Source of the DNA: Thermoplasmata archaeon
Lineage (GTDB): Archaea > Thermoplasmatota > Thermoplasmata > Lutacidiplasmatales > UBA184
Length of the DNA: 64,000 nt
NCBI GenBank assembly: GCA_028864975.1
Contig: JAGWLG010000006.1
Span: 1 to 64,000, forward strand
Reading direction: 5' to 3'
Part shown: one piece after another, positions 8,106-17,520 of the stretch
Numbering within the stretch: the stretch's first letter is position 1
How the letters are laid out: the number at the start of each line of letters is the position of its first letter
Made by a program: the position numbers and the translations under genes
The notes under the pieces: model-generated
Databases searched by the model: none
Told to the model about the DNA's origin: nothing
The model's input: only the letters and a program-made list of their open reading frames with translations

Positions 8106-8654
8106 ATGGCAAAGATCCGGATCGAGAACGTCGTCGCGTCAACTTCGCTCGGAGACGAACTCGACCTACAGGCCATCGCGCTCGCCTTGGACGGCGCGGA
8201 GTACGAGCCGGAACAGTTCCCAGGGCTCATCTACCGCCTGAAAGAGCCGAAGACGGCGATCCTGCTCTTCCGCAGTGGGAAGGTCGTGTGCACCGGGGCC
8301 AAGAGCATGGCCGAGGTGGAGGAGTCCATCCACAAGGTCGCTCAGCAGATCCGCAAGGCGGGCCAGAAGGTCAACACGCGGCCCAAGATCGAGGTCCAGA
8401 ACATCGTCGCTTCCTCCGACCTCGAGTCCGAGATCAACCTGAACGCCATCGCCGTGACCCTGGGGCTCGAGCGTGTCGAGTACGAGCCCGAGCAGTTCCC
8501 AGGGCTCGTCTGCCGCATCGACGAGCCGCGGGTCGTGGTCCTGCTCTTCGGCAGCGGCAAGCTCGTCTGTACAGGGGCCCGCAAGCCCTCGGACGTCGAA
8601 GTGGCGGTCCAGAAGATCACGAAGGAGCTCCAGGGCGCGGGTCTGCTCCGCTGA
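8106..8654 (+). CDS. tbp: TATA-box-binding protein
   Basis: 182 residues, the standard archaeal size. It consists of two direct repeats (about 4-88 and 94-180) sharing the signature 'EYEPEQFPGLIYRL.EP..A.LLF.SGK.VCTGAK' in each half. TBP binds TATA boxes and recruits TFB and RNA polymerase. The short acidic tail often seen in archaeal TBPs is absent, and the protein ends 'GAGLLR'. It is expressed from its own strong-looking promoter and stands at the head of a run of information-processing genes (tmk, orc1/cdc6). Confidence 0.97.
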   Translation: MAKIRIENVVASTSLGDELDLQAIALALDGAEYEPEQFPGLIYRLKEPKTAILLFRSGKVVCTGAKSMAEVEESIHKVAQQIRKAGQKVNTRPKIEVQNIVASSDLESEINLNAIAVTLGLERVEYEPEQFPGLVCRIDEPRVVVLLFGSGKLVCTGARKPSDVEVAVQKITKELQGAGLLR

Positions 8655-8711
8655 ACCGGGGCCGGTCCTGAGCGACCGGGCTCGAGCACGGCAGACGGGG
8701 GCGTGAGAGCG

Positions 8712-9602
8712 ATGGCCGTCACGTTCGACCTTCCCATCGTGGACCACCATGCCCACCTTCGCCCCGGGGAGAGCGCGCTCCTCGCCGCTCGGAACTTCGC
8801 GAAGGCGGGCGGGTCCCACCTCTTCCTCGCCACCCAGAACTACCTCGCCCATGCCCCAAGGAGCCTTGAGGAGTACCGGAGGCAGTTCGAAACGACCGAG
8901 TCCATCGCCGCCCGGGTGCGCAAGGAGACGGGCATCGAGGTTCTCTCGGTCCTGGCCCCTTACCCGATCGACCTCGTCCACGTGGCCTCCGAGACCGGGC
9001 TCGTCGCTGCAGAACACCTGCAGCTCGATGCCCTCGAGCTTGCCGCGAAGGAAGTACGCGAAGGCCGGGCGGTGGCCCTGGGTGAGGTCGGACGTGCCCA
9101 CTTCCCTGTGGACCCCGAGGTCAAGCAAGCGCTCGACCGGGTCATGGGGACCGCGCTACGGATCGCCCACGAAACCGGATGTCCGGCCGTGCTCCACACC
9201 GAGGACCTCGATGAGCGGGGATACGCGGAGGTCTCGGAGATGACCCGGAAGAGCGGACTTCCCCCGGAACGCGCGATCAAGCACTACGCACGCACGGTGG
9301 TCCCCTCGGCCCAGCGGCACGGGGTCACCCCCTCCTTCCTGGCCAAGCGGGAGCTCGTCCGGGAGGTGGTGCGCGAGCCCGGACCGTGGTTCTTCGAGAC
9401 CGACTTCCTGGACGACCCGGCTCGACCTGGGGTCGCCCTCCCGCTCGAGACCGTGCCCCGGAGAGTGCGGCAGCTTCTCGGCTCGCCCGCTCTACCGCGG
9501 GGCGACGTCGTCGAAAAGCTCTCGATCCCGTTCGTCGAAGCCCCACGCCGGCTCTATGGGCTGGAACTGATGCGGAGGTCGCCGCTGACGATCGAAGTCT
9601 GA
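8712..9602 (+). CDS. TatD-related metal-dependent hydrolase
   Basis: 296 residues. An amidohydrolase-type TIM barrel is indicated by 'IVDHHAHLRPGES' (HxH metal motif near the N-terminus), 'ALGEVGRAHFPVDPEV' (metal-binding Glu), 'GCPAVLHTEDL' and 'WFFETDFLDDP' (late Asp). This is the TatD-like layout found in archaea. TatD enzymes are metal-dependent nucleases or phosphoesterases. The substrate here is unknown. A GTG nine bases upstream is an alternative start. The gene ends 14 bp before thymidylate kinase, and spacing indicates co-transcription. Confidence 0.8.
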   Translation: MAVTFDLPIVDHHAHLRPGESALLAARNFAKAGGSHLFLATQNYLAHAPRSLEEYRRQFETTESIAARVRKETGIEVLSVLAPYPIDLVHVASETGLVAAEHLQLDALELAAKEVREGRAVALGEVGRAHFPVDPEVKQALDRVMGTALRIAHETGCPAVLHTEDLDERGYAEVSEMTRKSGLPPERAIKHYARTVVPSAQRHGVTPSFLAKRELVREVVREPGPWFFETDFLDDPARPGVALPLETVPRRVRQLLGSPALPRGDVVEKLSIPFVEAPRRLYGLELMRRSPLTIEV

Positions 9603-9616
9603 GGGAGGGCGCTGAC

Positions 9617-10270
9617 GTGAAGGGTGAGCGGCAACGCGGGGTCCTCGTGGCCATCGAGGGCATCGATGGGACCGGGAAGAGCACGCTGTTGAACGGACTG
9701 GCGAGGGTCCTGCGCTCTCGAGGGTGGAGCGTCGGGCGGTGGAAGGAGCCCTCCAATTCGGTGCTCGGGAAGGCCGCGAGAGGCTACGGAGGAAAGGACC
9801 CCGGCCAGGCCGCCCTGCTCTTCACGCTCGACCGAGGTGGGGAATGGGCGAACCTGGAGGCCCTCCGCCGCGGCCATGATGTGGTGCTTTCGGACCGTTC
9901 CTACTTTTCCACCCTGGCCTACCAGGGGAGTGCGCTCAAGCCTCGGGAGCGGCGAACTTTGGAGCTCCTCCAACGTTCCGTGGCCCATGTCCCCGACCTG
10001 GTGCTCTGGCTCCAACTGGACGCCCGGGTGGCCCTGGAACGCGTGGGACAGCGAGGAGCTGCTCGCTCGCGGTGGGAGCGCTTGGAGGTCCTGGCGCGGA
10101 CGGCTCGAGCCTACGGAGGGTATGCCCGGCGCGAGCCGCGTCGGTTCGTGCGGCTGGACGCCCGGTTGCCCCCTGCCGAGGTTCGGGCCGCCGCCTTGGC
10201 CGCCGTAGAGCGGCGGCTGGGACCGCGCTCGAAAGCGGGCGCAGCCCGATCGCGGCGAGCGACCTTTTAG
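9617..10270 (+). CDS. tmk: thymidylate kinase
   Basis: 217 residues. The P-loop 'IEGIDGTGKSTLLNGLA' (about 12-28), the 'SDRSYFSTLAYQGSA' DR(S/Y) motif with the downstream aromatic/Gln (about 94-108) and 'PDLVLWLQLDARVALERV' (about 127-144) are typical of TMPK, which phosphorylates dTMP to dTDP. The LID region is Arg-rich ('GQRGAARSRWERLEVL'). The start is GTG at 9617, just after the preceding stop, with GAGGGAGG upstream. The frame is open earlier but is then antisense or overlapping sequence without family similarity. Confidence 0.88.
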   Translation: MKGERQRGVLVAIEGIDGTGKSTLLNGLARVLRSRGWSVGRWKEPSNSVLGKAARGYGGKDPGQAALLFTLDRGGEWANLEALRRGHDVVLSDRSYFSTLAYQGSALKPRERRTLELLQRSVAHVPDLVLWLQLDARVALERVGQRGAARSRWERLEVLARTARAYGGYARREPRRFVRLDARLPPAEVRAAALAAVERRLGPRSKAGAARSRRATF

Positions 10271-10303
10271 GGCGAGACGCTGCTCCCCCTCCTTCTCCAC
10301 GAC

Positions 10304-11467
10304 ATGACGGACGGGATCATTCTCCGCGAGGAGACTCTGGACGCCTCCTACCTCCCCCCTTCGCTGCCCCACCGTGAGAAGGAGCTCGCCCTGTTGCGTG
10401 AGCGGTTCTCCCGGTCGATGGATGCGGGCCAAGGGTGGAGCCAGCTCTTGACCGGGGGAATCGGCAGCGGGAAGACCGCCCTCTCCCGGGCGCTCGCCCA
10501 CGAGCTTGCCGCGCGCCGTCGCCCCAAGGACAAGGCCTCCGGTCCCGGGCTCAAGGAGATCTACGTCAACTGCTGGCGACGCAACAGCGACCGGGCGGTC
10601 GTCCTCGAGCTGCTGAACGCCGTGGACCGTCCGGTCCCGGACCGCGGGTTCTCGGTCTCGGAGATGATGGACACCTTCGAGAGGGGCTTGAGGGAGGTCC
10701 GGGGACCGACCCTCATTATCCTGGACGAGGTGAGCGTCCTGCTCAAGGGCGGAAGCAAGCTCATCTACATGCTGACCCGGGGCCGCGAGGTCGGTCTCGG
10801 ACCGCTCTCCCTGCTGCTCATCGCACCCCAGGACGTGCTCCCGTACCTCGACGCCGCCTCCCGCAGCGGGTTCGGGGTCACGCACCGGCTGCACCTCTCC
10901 AGGTACTCCCGGGAGGCGCTCGCGGACATCGTCCAGGCGAGGGCGGGATTGGCGCTCCGTCCGGGGACGCTGGGTCGGGAGGTCGCCGAACAGATCGCCC
11001 GGGTCGCGGAGGCGCAGGGCGATGCGCGGCTCGCCCTCGAGCTCCTTGCGGGCTCGGCTCGTCGGGCCGAGGAACAGGGCGCTCGCGAGGTCGGTGCCGA
11101 GGACGTCCGATGGGCCAAGGCCTCGCTCTACCCCACGATCACGGAGGAGAAGTTGGACGGGCTCCCCCCCTCCTCGCTCCTCGTGCTGCTCGCCCTCGCC
11201 CGGACCCTTCGGGCCCCCGGGTCGTGGGTCAAGATGGAGCGCGTGCGGAGGGCCTACGCCCTGGCCTCCGAGGAGTTCGGCATCAAGGCGGGCGGCAAGG
11301 TCACCTTCTGGCGGACGGTCAAGGCCCTCGAGATGGAAGGGCTCCTGGAGATGGAGGCCCCTCGTCCCGGAGCTCCCGGGCGCCTGACGCAGGACGAGAT
11401 CCCCGCCAGCATGCTGGAGCTGGTCCTGAACGAGCGCCTGGGACGTCCGTCCTCGGCCCAAAGTTAA
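10304..11467 (+). CDS. Orc1/Cdc6-family replication initiator
   Basis: 387 residues. AAA+ core: the N-terminal 'LPHREKELALLRERF', Walker A 'GGIGSGKTALS' (about 50-60), Walker B 'TLIILDEVSVLL' (about 134-145), a sensor-1 strand 'LSLLLIAPQD', and the Cdc6 lid 'LHLSRYSREALADIVQARA'. A C-terminal winged-helix domain (about 285-385) follows, with the pattern '...KVTFWRTVKALEMEGLLEME'. The family binds origin repeats and loads MCM. The usual Walker B acidic pair is D-E, as here. I see no clustered origin-recognition-box repeats next to the gene. Confidence 0.9.
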   Translation: MTDGIILREETLDASYLPPSLPHREKELALLRERFSRSMDAGQGWSQLLTGGIGSGKTALSRALAHELAARRRPKDKASGPGLKEIYVNCWRRNSDRAVVLELLNAVDRPVPDRGFSVSEMMDTFERGLREVRGPTLIILDEVSVLLKGGSKLIYMLTRGREVGLGPLSLLLIAPQDVLPYLDAASRSGFGVTHRLHLSRYSREALADIVQARAGLALRPGTLGREVAEQIARVAEAQGDARLALELLAGSARRAEEQGAREVGAEDVRWAKASLYPTITEEKLDGLPPSSLLVLLALARTLRAPGSWVKMERVRRAYALASEEFGIKAGGKVTFWRTVKALEMEGLLEMEAPRPGAPGRLTQDEIPASMLELVLNERLGRPSSAQS

Positions 11468-11470
11468 ATG
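11459..11470 (+). promoter_or_regulatory. TATA-like box for the TPR protein gene
   Basis: caaagttaaatg overlaps the orc1/cdc6 stop codon. It is centred about 29 nt before the ATG at 11494, close to the spacing for a leaderless transcript. Confidence 0.5.
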
Positions 11471-11493
11471 CCGATGAACTCTGGCCACGCGGG

Positions 11494-13941
11494 ATGACCA
11501 CAGGGAGCCGACGCGGGTTCGCGACCCACTCGGGGTCGCACAGCAGCCACGCGCGCCGCACCGCCACTCCCGCCGCCGTCGCTCCGCCCGCACCTCCGCC
11601 TGCCCCCCCTCCTCCGGCCGAGACTTCCCCCCAGGAGCCCCTTCAGACCGCCCGGGAGCTCCGGGCAGAAGGGAAGTTCGAGGAGGCGCTCGCCCAGGTC
11701 GACCTGGCGCTCCGTTCCTCCCCCCACGACGCCGAGGCGCGAGAACAGCGTGGCCTCACCCTGCTGGACCTCCACCGGGCGAGCGAGGCCCTGAGCGAGC
11801 TCGACCAGGCCCTCGCGCTCCGATCCGACCTTCCGTCCGCCCACGCGGGACGCGGTGAAGCGCTGAGGGTGCTGGGGGACAAGGAGCGCTCGCTCTGGGC
11901 CTACACGAAGGCGCTCCAGCTCTCCCCCTCCTCCGACCCCTGGAGGAAGGCGCGACGAGAGACCGCGGCGGAGTTCCTGGGGGTCGAGCCGGGGACGGAC
12001 GCGCACGCGCTCGCGATGGAGGCGATGCGGCAAGGTCACCGGGCCCTGGCGGTCGACCTGTCGGATGAGGCACTGTCGACCGCCGACACGGACCCTGAGA
12101 GCTGGCGGGAGGACGCCCGCCATCTCCGGGAGGAGAAGGAATACGACGAGCTCCTGATGCGCGCTCGGGCCCGCCTCTCCCGCTTTTCGGGCGACCCGGT
12201 CGCCCAGGCCTACCTGGGCTACGCCCTCTACGGCAAGGAGGACTGGAAGGGCTGCCTGGAACCTCTCGCGGGCGCGGAGAGAGAGCCGAAGGAAGGTCGT
12301 GAAGCGACCCTACTGCGGGCACGAGCGCTCTATCGTCTGAAACGCGAAGAGGAGGCCACGCCCTTGCTGGACCGACTGCTCGCAGCCGCTCCGGACGATG
12401 CGGAGCTCCTGAAGATCGCGCTCGCTTCCCCTTGGGCACGACAGCGTCCGTTCCCGGCCCTTCGCGGGGCGCACCGTCTCGTCCAGAAGGCCCCGAAAGA
12501 CCCCGAGGCCTGGAGGACGCTCGTGGTCGCCTCCTTCCGTCTGGGCCATTACGCCGAGACCGCCGAGGCCGCCGGGAAGGTGAGGGCCCTCGACCCGAAG
12601 CAGATCGGGGTCGCGCTCCCCCAGGCCATCGCGTTGGGAAGGCTGGGCCACCCCGCCGAGGCCGCTCAGCTCCTGGAGGAGTACCTCAAGGAGGACCCGG
12701 GGAACCCCGAGGCTTGGAGGGAGCTCGGACTGCTCCGCCACCGCGAAGGGAAGCTCGGTGATGCCGAGGCCGCCCTGCGGAAGGCGGTCGAGCTCGACCC
12801 GGACCACGTCGCCGCCAGGATGGCGCTCGCGACGTTGCTCTCCAAGGGCTCGAAGGACGCCGAGGCCGAGACGAACTTCCTCGCCGCCACGAGGATCGAC
12901 CCGAAGAACGTCGAATCCTTCTACAACCTGGGCGTCGTCCGGCAGAAGCTCGGGAAGGACGCCCCCGCGGCGGATGCGTTCCGCGCGGCGCTCGCGATCG
13001 ACCGTACCCACGTGGATTCGGCGGCGAACCTCGCCGTTGTCCTCGCCAAAGGCAAGCGGTACGACGAGGCGGCGAAGGAACTGGAGGCGACGCTCGCCTT
13101 CCGTCCCGACGCGAAGGACCTCAACTTCAACCTGGGGCAGATCTACCTGCTCCAAGGTCGTGCGGACGGGGCCTATCTCCAGTTCAAGCGGGCCCACCGT
13201 CTGGACCCCTTCGACTACGAGAGCTGGAACCACCGGGGCGCCGCCCTTTCGAAGACCCACCGCATCGACGAGCGGAGCGCCGAGGGATGGATGGCGCTCG
13301 GCCGGGGGTTCCTCCGGCGGCAGGGCTACTCCGAAGCGCACGAGTGCTTCCGCCGGGCCCTCGAGCTCGACCCCAAGAACGAGGAGGCCAAGCGCCTGCG
13401 GGCCGAGAGCCTCTCCTCGGTCTACGGCGTTCCCCCGAACGCGGCGGCAGAGTGGCTCTCGACCTCCCGGATGCTGCTCGAGATGCACCAGTTCGCGGAT
13501 GCCATGGACGCCCTCTCGGTGGTGCTCATGCTCGATCCCGAGAACGCTTCCGCTCGGGTGCTCACGGGGAGAGCGCTGCTATCCCTGGGTAAGGCGCAGG
13601 TCGCGCTCCATCAGGCGGACCTCGCCCTGCGCGTGGAGAAGGAGAGCGCGGCCGCCTGGGCGCTGAAGGGCGAGGCGCTCCTCCAGCTCGAACGATACTC
13701 GGAGGCCCTCGATTGCTTCGACTGGCTGGTCGAGCATGCGCCGAAGGACGCTGCCGCCTTCACCTTCCGAGGCGTCGCGCTCGCGGCCCTGGGACGCGGC
13801 CGCGAGGCGGTCAAGGCGTTCGACGAAGCCCTGGAGGTGGACCCCAACTTCCGCGAAGCGTGGCATCACAAGGGCGTGGAGCTCGAGAAAGAGGGCCACT
13901 ACGAGAAGGCCGCGGAGGCCTTCGCCAACGGGTTCCGGTAG
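11494..13941 (+). CDS. large tetratricopeptide-repeat protein
   Basis: 815 residues. A Pro/Ala-rich linker (about residues 15-50) leads into at least fifteen TPR-like helix pairs. Clear units include 'AEAALRKAVELDPDHVAARMALA', 'YDEAAKELEATLAFRPDAKDLNFNLG', 'YSEAHECFRRALELDPKNEEA' and the last 'REAVKAFDEALEVDPNFREAWHHKGVELEKEGHYEKA'. There is no signal peptide and no enzymatic motif, so it is probably a cytoplasmic scaffold. The central part (about 180-330) is less regular. The start is the first ATG after a TATA-like element. It follows orc1/cdc6 by 26 bp, but nothing ties it specifically to replication. Confidence 0.85.
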   Translation: MTTGSRRGFATHSGSHSSHARRTATPAAVAPPAPPPAPPPPAETSPQEPLQTARELRAEGKFEEALAQVDLALRSSPHDAEAREQRGLTLLDLHRASEALSELDQALALRSDLPSAHAGRGEALRVLGDKERSLWAYTKALQLSPSSDPWRKARRETAAEFLGVEPGTDAHALAMEAMRQGHRALAVDLSDEALSTADTDPESWREDARHLREEKEYDELLMRARARLSRFSGDPVAQAYLGYALYGKEDWKGCLEPLAGAEREPKEGREATLLRARALYRLKREEEATPLLDRLLAAAPDDAELLKIALASPWARQRPFPALRGAHRLVQKAPKDPEAWRTLVVASFRLGHYAETAEAAGKVRALDPKQIGVALPQAIALGRLGHPAEAAQLLEEYLKEDPGNPEAWRELGLLRHREGKLGDAEAALRKAVELDPDHVAARMALATLLSKGSKDAEAETNFLAATRIDPKNVESFYNLGVVRQKLGKDAPAADAFRAALAIDRTHVDSAANLAVVLAKGKRYDEAAKELEATLAFRPDAKDLNFNLGQIYLLQGRADGAYLQFKRAHRLDPFDYESWNHRGAALSKTHRIDERSAEGWMALGRGFLRRQGYSEAHECFRRALELDPKNEEAKRLRAESLSSVYGVPPNAAAEWLSTSRMLLEMHQFADAMDALSVVLMLDPENASARVLTGRALLSLGKAQVALHQADLALRVEKESAAAWALKGEALLQLERYSEALDCFDWLVEHAPKDAAAFTFRGVALAALGRGREAVKAFDEALEVDPNFREAWHHKGVELEKEGHYEKAAEAFANGFR

Positions 13942-14004
13942 GGCCGTCTCCTCCCCCGCGGACGGCCCACGAGTTCAAGCCTCCGCCGTCCCATACGTCA
14001 GGAC

Positions 14005-16575
14005 ATGGTCACGGCGCCGCGGGTCGGAGCGTGGCGACAAGGCTCCCCGCGGCGCTCGAGCTTGGCGGTCCAGCTCCTGGTGATCGGTGTGCTTTGGGTG
14101 GTCCTGCTCCCCCCAGTACCGGCGAATGCCCCTCCCCTTCCCGCGCAGCTCGAGCCGAGGAGCAGCCATTCTGGTCTCTCGAGTTCGACCCCTTCATCTT
14201 CGGACTGTGGGAGGGCAGGCTCCCCAACCGGGTGCCCATCTCACACCCTGACGTCCGTCAGCGGGTCCGCCTGGTACCTGAGCCAGGCCCCCTACCCGTG
14301 GCCATCCTCCAACTGGGGCATGTCCGCCGACTTCGACGAGCGCTTCCACGCCTTCGTGGAGTTCGGGGGATTCGGCACGGGGTTCCTGGGGCTGAACCAG
14401 ACGTGGGTCTATGCCAATGAGACCTGGAGCAAATTCACCAACGGGGCCGAGCCCCCTGGAGCGGTCTTCCCGTCGATGGCGTACGACCCCACGTGCAACG
14501 CGCCGTGGGGAGGGAAGGGCTGCACGATCCTCTTCGGGGGTTGCACGGAGCTCAGCTGCTCCTATCCTCAAGCGACGACCTGGTTGCTCTCTCCTTTGGG
14601 ATGGACCAATGTCACTTCGAGCTCGGTCCTGACCCCTCCGGCCCGAGGGATGACCTCGATGATCTACGACGCTGAGGCCGGGGGCGACCTGCTCTTCGGG
14701 GGAAGAGGGGCGGGGGGCCGCGCGCTCAACGACTCCTGGCTCTGGAAGAATGGCCAGTGGCAGAACCTGACGGCAGGGCTGTCGACCGCTCCTTCACCGC
14801 GCTCCTCCGCCTCCATGGCCTATGACCCGACCGCGAGGGCCGCCATCCTCTTTGGCGGGGAGTCGAGCACGTTCGGAGCTTGCGGCTTCGCCTGCGCTGA
14901 CACCTGGAGCTTCTCCTCGGGGAAGTGGCACAACCTGACGCAGCCCTCGGGTCCCGAAGGCCGGTTCAACGCCGCGATGGCCACGGACCCCATGGACCAG
15001 GGCGTCGTGCTCTTCGGGGGTGACGAGGCCGTCCCCGGGACCGCGGGGGCGCTGCTCTCGAACAACTCGTGGGTGTACGATGGGACTTGGCGGAACGTCT
15101 CGGGGACCCTGGGCGCGTCGCCGCCGATGCAGGAGTACCCCGTCGCGGCCCTGGACAACAGCACCTCCTACGTCATCCTGTTCGACGGATGCGCCAGCTT
15201 AGGGGGAGGACGGAACGGCTGCGGACATTCGAACCAGGTATGGACCTACCCCCTTCCCGAAGTGGTCCTCACGGGTCCGTGGCTTTCCACCAGCGCCATA
15301 GGGCTCGGCCAATCGGTCCAGGTCGGCGCGAGCGCACTGCAGGGGACCGCCGGCTTGCCCATCTCCTGGAGCGGACTTCCCCCCGGTTGTAGCGAGGTCA
15401 GTTTCGGGATCGAGAACTTCAGCTGCACGCCCTCGTCGCCCGGAACCTATCCCCTCTCCTTCCAGGTCTCCGTGAACCTTGGGGCCGCAGGTTGGATGAA
15501 CCTGAGCTCACGGACGTCGATCCTGACGGTCCAAGACCTCCTCGCGGTGTCAGCCCCCACCGCGTATCCGAACCCTGTCACGGTGGGGTACCTGCTCCGG
15601 CTCTCGGCCCTGGCCTCCGGGGGTCTTTTCCCGGTCTCCCTCCATTGGTACGGCCTCCCTGCGGGATGCGTCTCGCCCGTGGGGGGGTTGGGGTTCGAGG
15701 AGTTCCTCAACTGCACCCCCGTCGTCCTAGGGGACTACATCGTTTGGGCGAACGCGACCGACGCCTACGGTGTCTCGGCGGTCGGAGCGTCCCTCGCGAT
15801 CATCGTGCAGAACGTTCCCCTGGTCGTTGGGGCCCCCTGGGCGGTGCCCAACCCGGTGAACGTGGGGTCCTTCCTCGAGCTCTCGGTGGCGGTCTCCGGC
15901 GGGGTGCGTCCCTACTATGTCCTGTGGCACGGGTTGCCCTCGGGGTGCGCCAGCTCCCCGAACGGGACGGCGCAGGGGGCGTCCCTCAACTGCACACCGG
16001 TGGGCACCGGGGACTACGCGGTCGACGTGACGGCGAGGGACCCTGCGGGTCAGGTCTCGACGAGCTCAACCCTATTCGTGAACGTCATCTCCACGCCCTT
16101 GTCGGTCAATGCTCCCCAGGCGTATCCTGACCCGGCGACGGTAGGGTCCCCGCTCGCCCTCTCGGCCTCGAGCACGGGAGGGACCTACCCGATCTACTAC
16201 CGGTGGTACGGAGTGCCGAGCGGCTGCTCGCAGCTGACGAACACCTCGTGGAACGGACAGTTCATGAACTGCACTCCGAACGCCGCGGGTACCTTCTCGG
16301 TCTCCTTCGAAGCTCAGGACAATCTCGGAAGGTCCGCCTACAGCGTGACCCTGCGGTTGCAGGTCCAGGCGAGACCCCCCCCGCCGCCGGGACCGGTGCA
16401 GCCGGGCGGCGGTCTTGACCTCGCGGTCGCGTTGAGCTTGGGCATCGGAGGCTCCCTCGCCCCGCTGCTCGGCTGGGCGGTGCTGTTGCGACGTAACAGA
16501 GACCCACGGGAAAGGCCGCCACCGTTCCCGCCGCCCGCCCCAGGGCCCTCGGTGGCGTGGCGCCCCGAGCCTTGA
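14005..16575 (+). CDS. secreted, membrane-anchored kelch-repeat surface protein
   Basis: 856 residues. A twin-Arg-like basic N-terminus and a hydrophobic segment (about 19-41) form a signal. Residues about 95-415 are kelch-type repeats with recurrent 'MAYDP......ILFGG' and 'TW.W...W.NLT' blades. Four Ig-like modules follow (about 418-510, 512-603, 604-696 and 697-795), each with the pattern 'WxGLPxGC ... NCTP', so each has one conserved Cys pair. The last portion has a Pro-rich hinge, one membrane helix (about 803-826) and a short basic tail. There are many N-glycosylation sequons. The likely role is an extracellular binding or adhesion protein. Confidence 0.85.
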   Translation: MVTAPRVGAWRQGSPRRSSLAVQLLVIGVLWVVLLPPVPANAPPLPAQLEPRSSHSGLSSSTPSSSDCGRAGSPTGCPSHTLTSVSGSAWYLSQAPYPWPSSNWGMSADFDERFHAFVEFGGFGTGFLGLNQTWVYANETWSKFTNGAEPPGAVFPSMAYDPTCNAPWGGKGCTILFGGCTELSCSYPQATTWLLSPLGWTNVTSSSVLTPPARGMTSMIYDAEAGGDLLFGGRGAGGRALNDSWLWKNGQWQNLTAGLSTAPSPRSSASMAYDPTARAAILFGGESSTFGACGFACADTWSFSSGKWHNLTQPSGPEGRFNAAMATDPMDQGVVLFGGDEAVPGTAGALLSNNSWVYDGTWRNVSGTLGASPPMQEYPVAALDNSTSYVILFDGCASLGGGRNGCGHSNQVWTYPLPEVVLTGPWLSTSAIGLGQSVQVGASALQGTAGLPISWSGLPPGCSEVSFGIENFSCTPSSPGTYPLSFQVSVNLGAAGWMNLSSRTSILTVQDLLAVSAPTAYPNPVTVGYLLRLSALASGGLFPVSLHWYGLPAGCVSPVGGLGFEEFLNCTPVVLGDYIVWANATDAYGVSAVGASLAIIVQNVPLVVGAPWAVPNPVNVGSFLELSVAVSGGVRPYYVLWHGLPSGCASSPNGTAQGASLNCTPVGTGDYAVDVTARDPAGQVSTSSTLFVNVISTPLSVNAPQAYPDPATVGSPLALSASSTGGTYPIYYRWYGVPSGCSQLTNTSWNGQFMNCTPNAAGTFSVSFEAQDNLGRSAYSVTLRLQVQARPPPPPGPVQPGGGLDLAVALSLGIGGSLAPLLGWAVLLRRNRDPRERPPPFPPPAPGPSVAWRPEP

Positions 16576-16609
16576 AGACGGTCGGCGGGTGGCTCCTGGC
16601 GGAGTCCCC

Positions 16610-17518
16610 GTGACCGAGTCGTTGGTGCAGATCGAGGGCACCTCCCGCCTTCCCCCCTGGATCCGCATGGGCCTTCCGAACGAACTGTATCCTCAGGTGC
16701 GGGACCTCCTTCAGGGCCACCACCTCGCGACAGTGTGTCGGGAGGCCCGCTGCCCGAACTTGACGGAGTGCTGGTCCGCGGGGACGGCCACCCTGATGCT
16801 CCTCGGGGACACCTGCACTCGACGCTGTTCCTTCTGCGCGGTCACCACACGGTCGCCGCACGGGGTCGTGGACGAGACGGAGCCCGAGCGGGTCGCGGAT
16901 GCCGTCTCCCAGTGGGGACTCCGGTACGTGGTGCTCACCCAGGTCTGTCGCGATGACCTCGCCGACCACGGGGCTCGGGTCCTCGCCGCTACGGTCCGCG
17001 CGATCCATGCGCGGAGCCGCGGGACGAGGGTCGAGGTCCTCGCGGGGGACCTGGGGGGCGACCCGACCGCGATCGGCGAACTGCTCCGCTCGGGGCCCGA
17101 GGTCTTCGCTCATAATCTCGAGACAGTGCGGAGGCTCTCCCCTTCCGTGCGCGACCGTCGGGCGGACTACGAGCTCTCCCTCCGAACGCTCAAGGAGGCC
17201 AAGCGCCTCGAGCCTCGGGCCCGGGTCACCAAGTCTTCGCTCATGCTCGGCCTTGGCGAGACCCGAGAGGAGGTCGTAGAGACGATGCGCGACCTTCGGG
17301 AGGCGGGGGTCGACCTCCTGACCTTAGGGCAGTATCTTCGTCCGGGAGGCAGGGGGTTCCACGCCGTCGAGCGCTATGTGCCCCCGGAGGAGTTCACGGA
17401 GCTGGGCCGAGAGGCCGAAGAGCTCGGGTTCGCCGGGGTCGCGTCGGGGCCGATGGTGCGCTCCTCCTACCACGCCGACGAGCTTTTTGTACGCGCCCTA
17501 GCGAGGGGGTCCGTCTGA
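16610..17518 (+). CDS. lipA: lipoyl synthase (radical SAM)
   Basis: 302 residues. Both LipA iron-sulfur motifs are present: the auxiliary cluster CX4CX5C at Cys43/Cys48/Cys54 ('CREARCPNLTEC') and the radical-SAM CX3CX2C at Cys69/Cys73/Cys76 ('CTRRCSFC'). The C-terminal serine ligand region is 'RSSYHADE'. The enzyme inserts two sulfurs into protein-bound octanoyl groups. The lipoyl acceptor is probably GcvH, because the glycine decarboxylase genes are in this window, although gcvH itself is not. The GTG at 16610 has GGCGGAG six bases upstream. A GTG seven codons earlier is possible. Confidence 0.95.
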   Translation: MTESLVQIEGTSRLPPWIRMGLPNELYPQVRDLLQGHHLATVCREARCPNLTECWSAGTATLMLLGDTCTRRCSFCAVTTRSPHGVVDETEPERVADAVSQWGLRYVVLTQVCRDDLADHGARVLAATVRAIHARSRGTRVEVLAGDLGGDPTAIGELLRSGPEVFAHNLETVRRLSPSVRDRRADYELSLRTLKEAKRLEPRARVTKSSLMLGLGETREEVVETMRDLREAGVDLLTLGQYLRPGGRGFHAVERYVPPEEFTELGREAEELGFAGVASGPMVRSSYHADELFVRALARGSV

Positions 17519-17520
17519 CC

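Noticed and set aside
10271-10303. Replication origin beside the Orc1/Cdc6 gene
   Set aside because: The gaps around the gene are only tens of bases, and I see no set of repeated origin-recognition-box-like sequences or AT-rich unwinding element.
9554-11593. 679-codon open frame antisense to tmk and orc1/cdc6
   Set aside because: Composition is biased and there are no motifs. The forward-strand genes are unambiguous.
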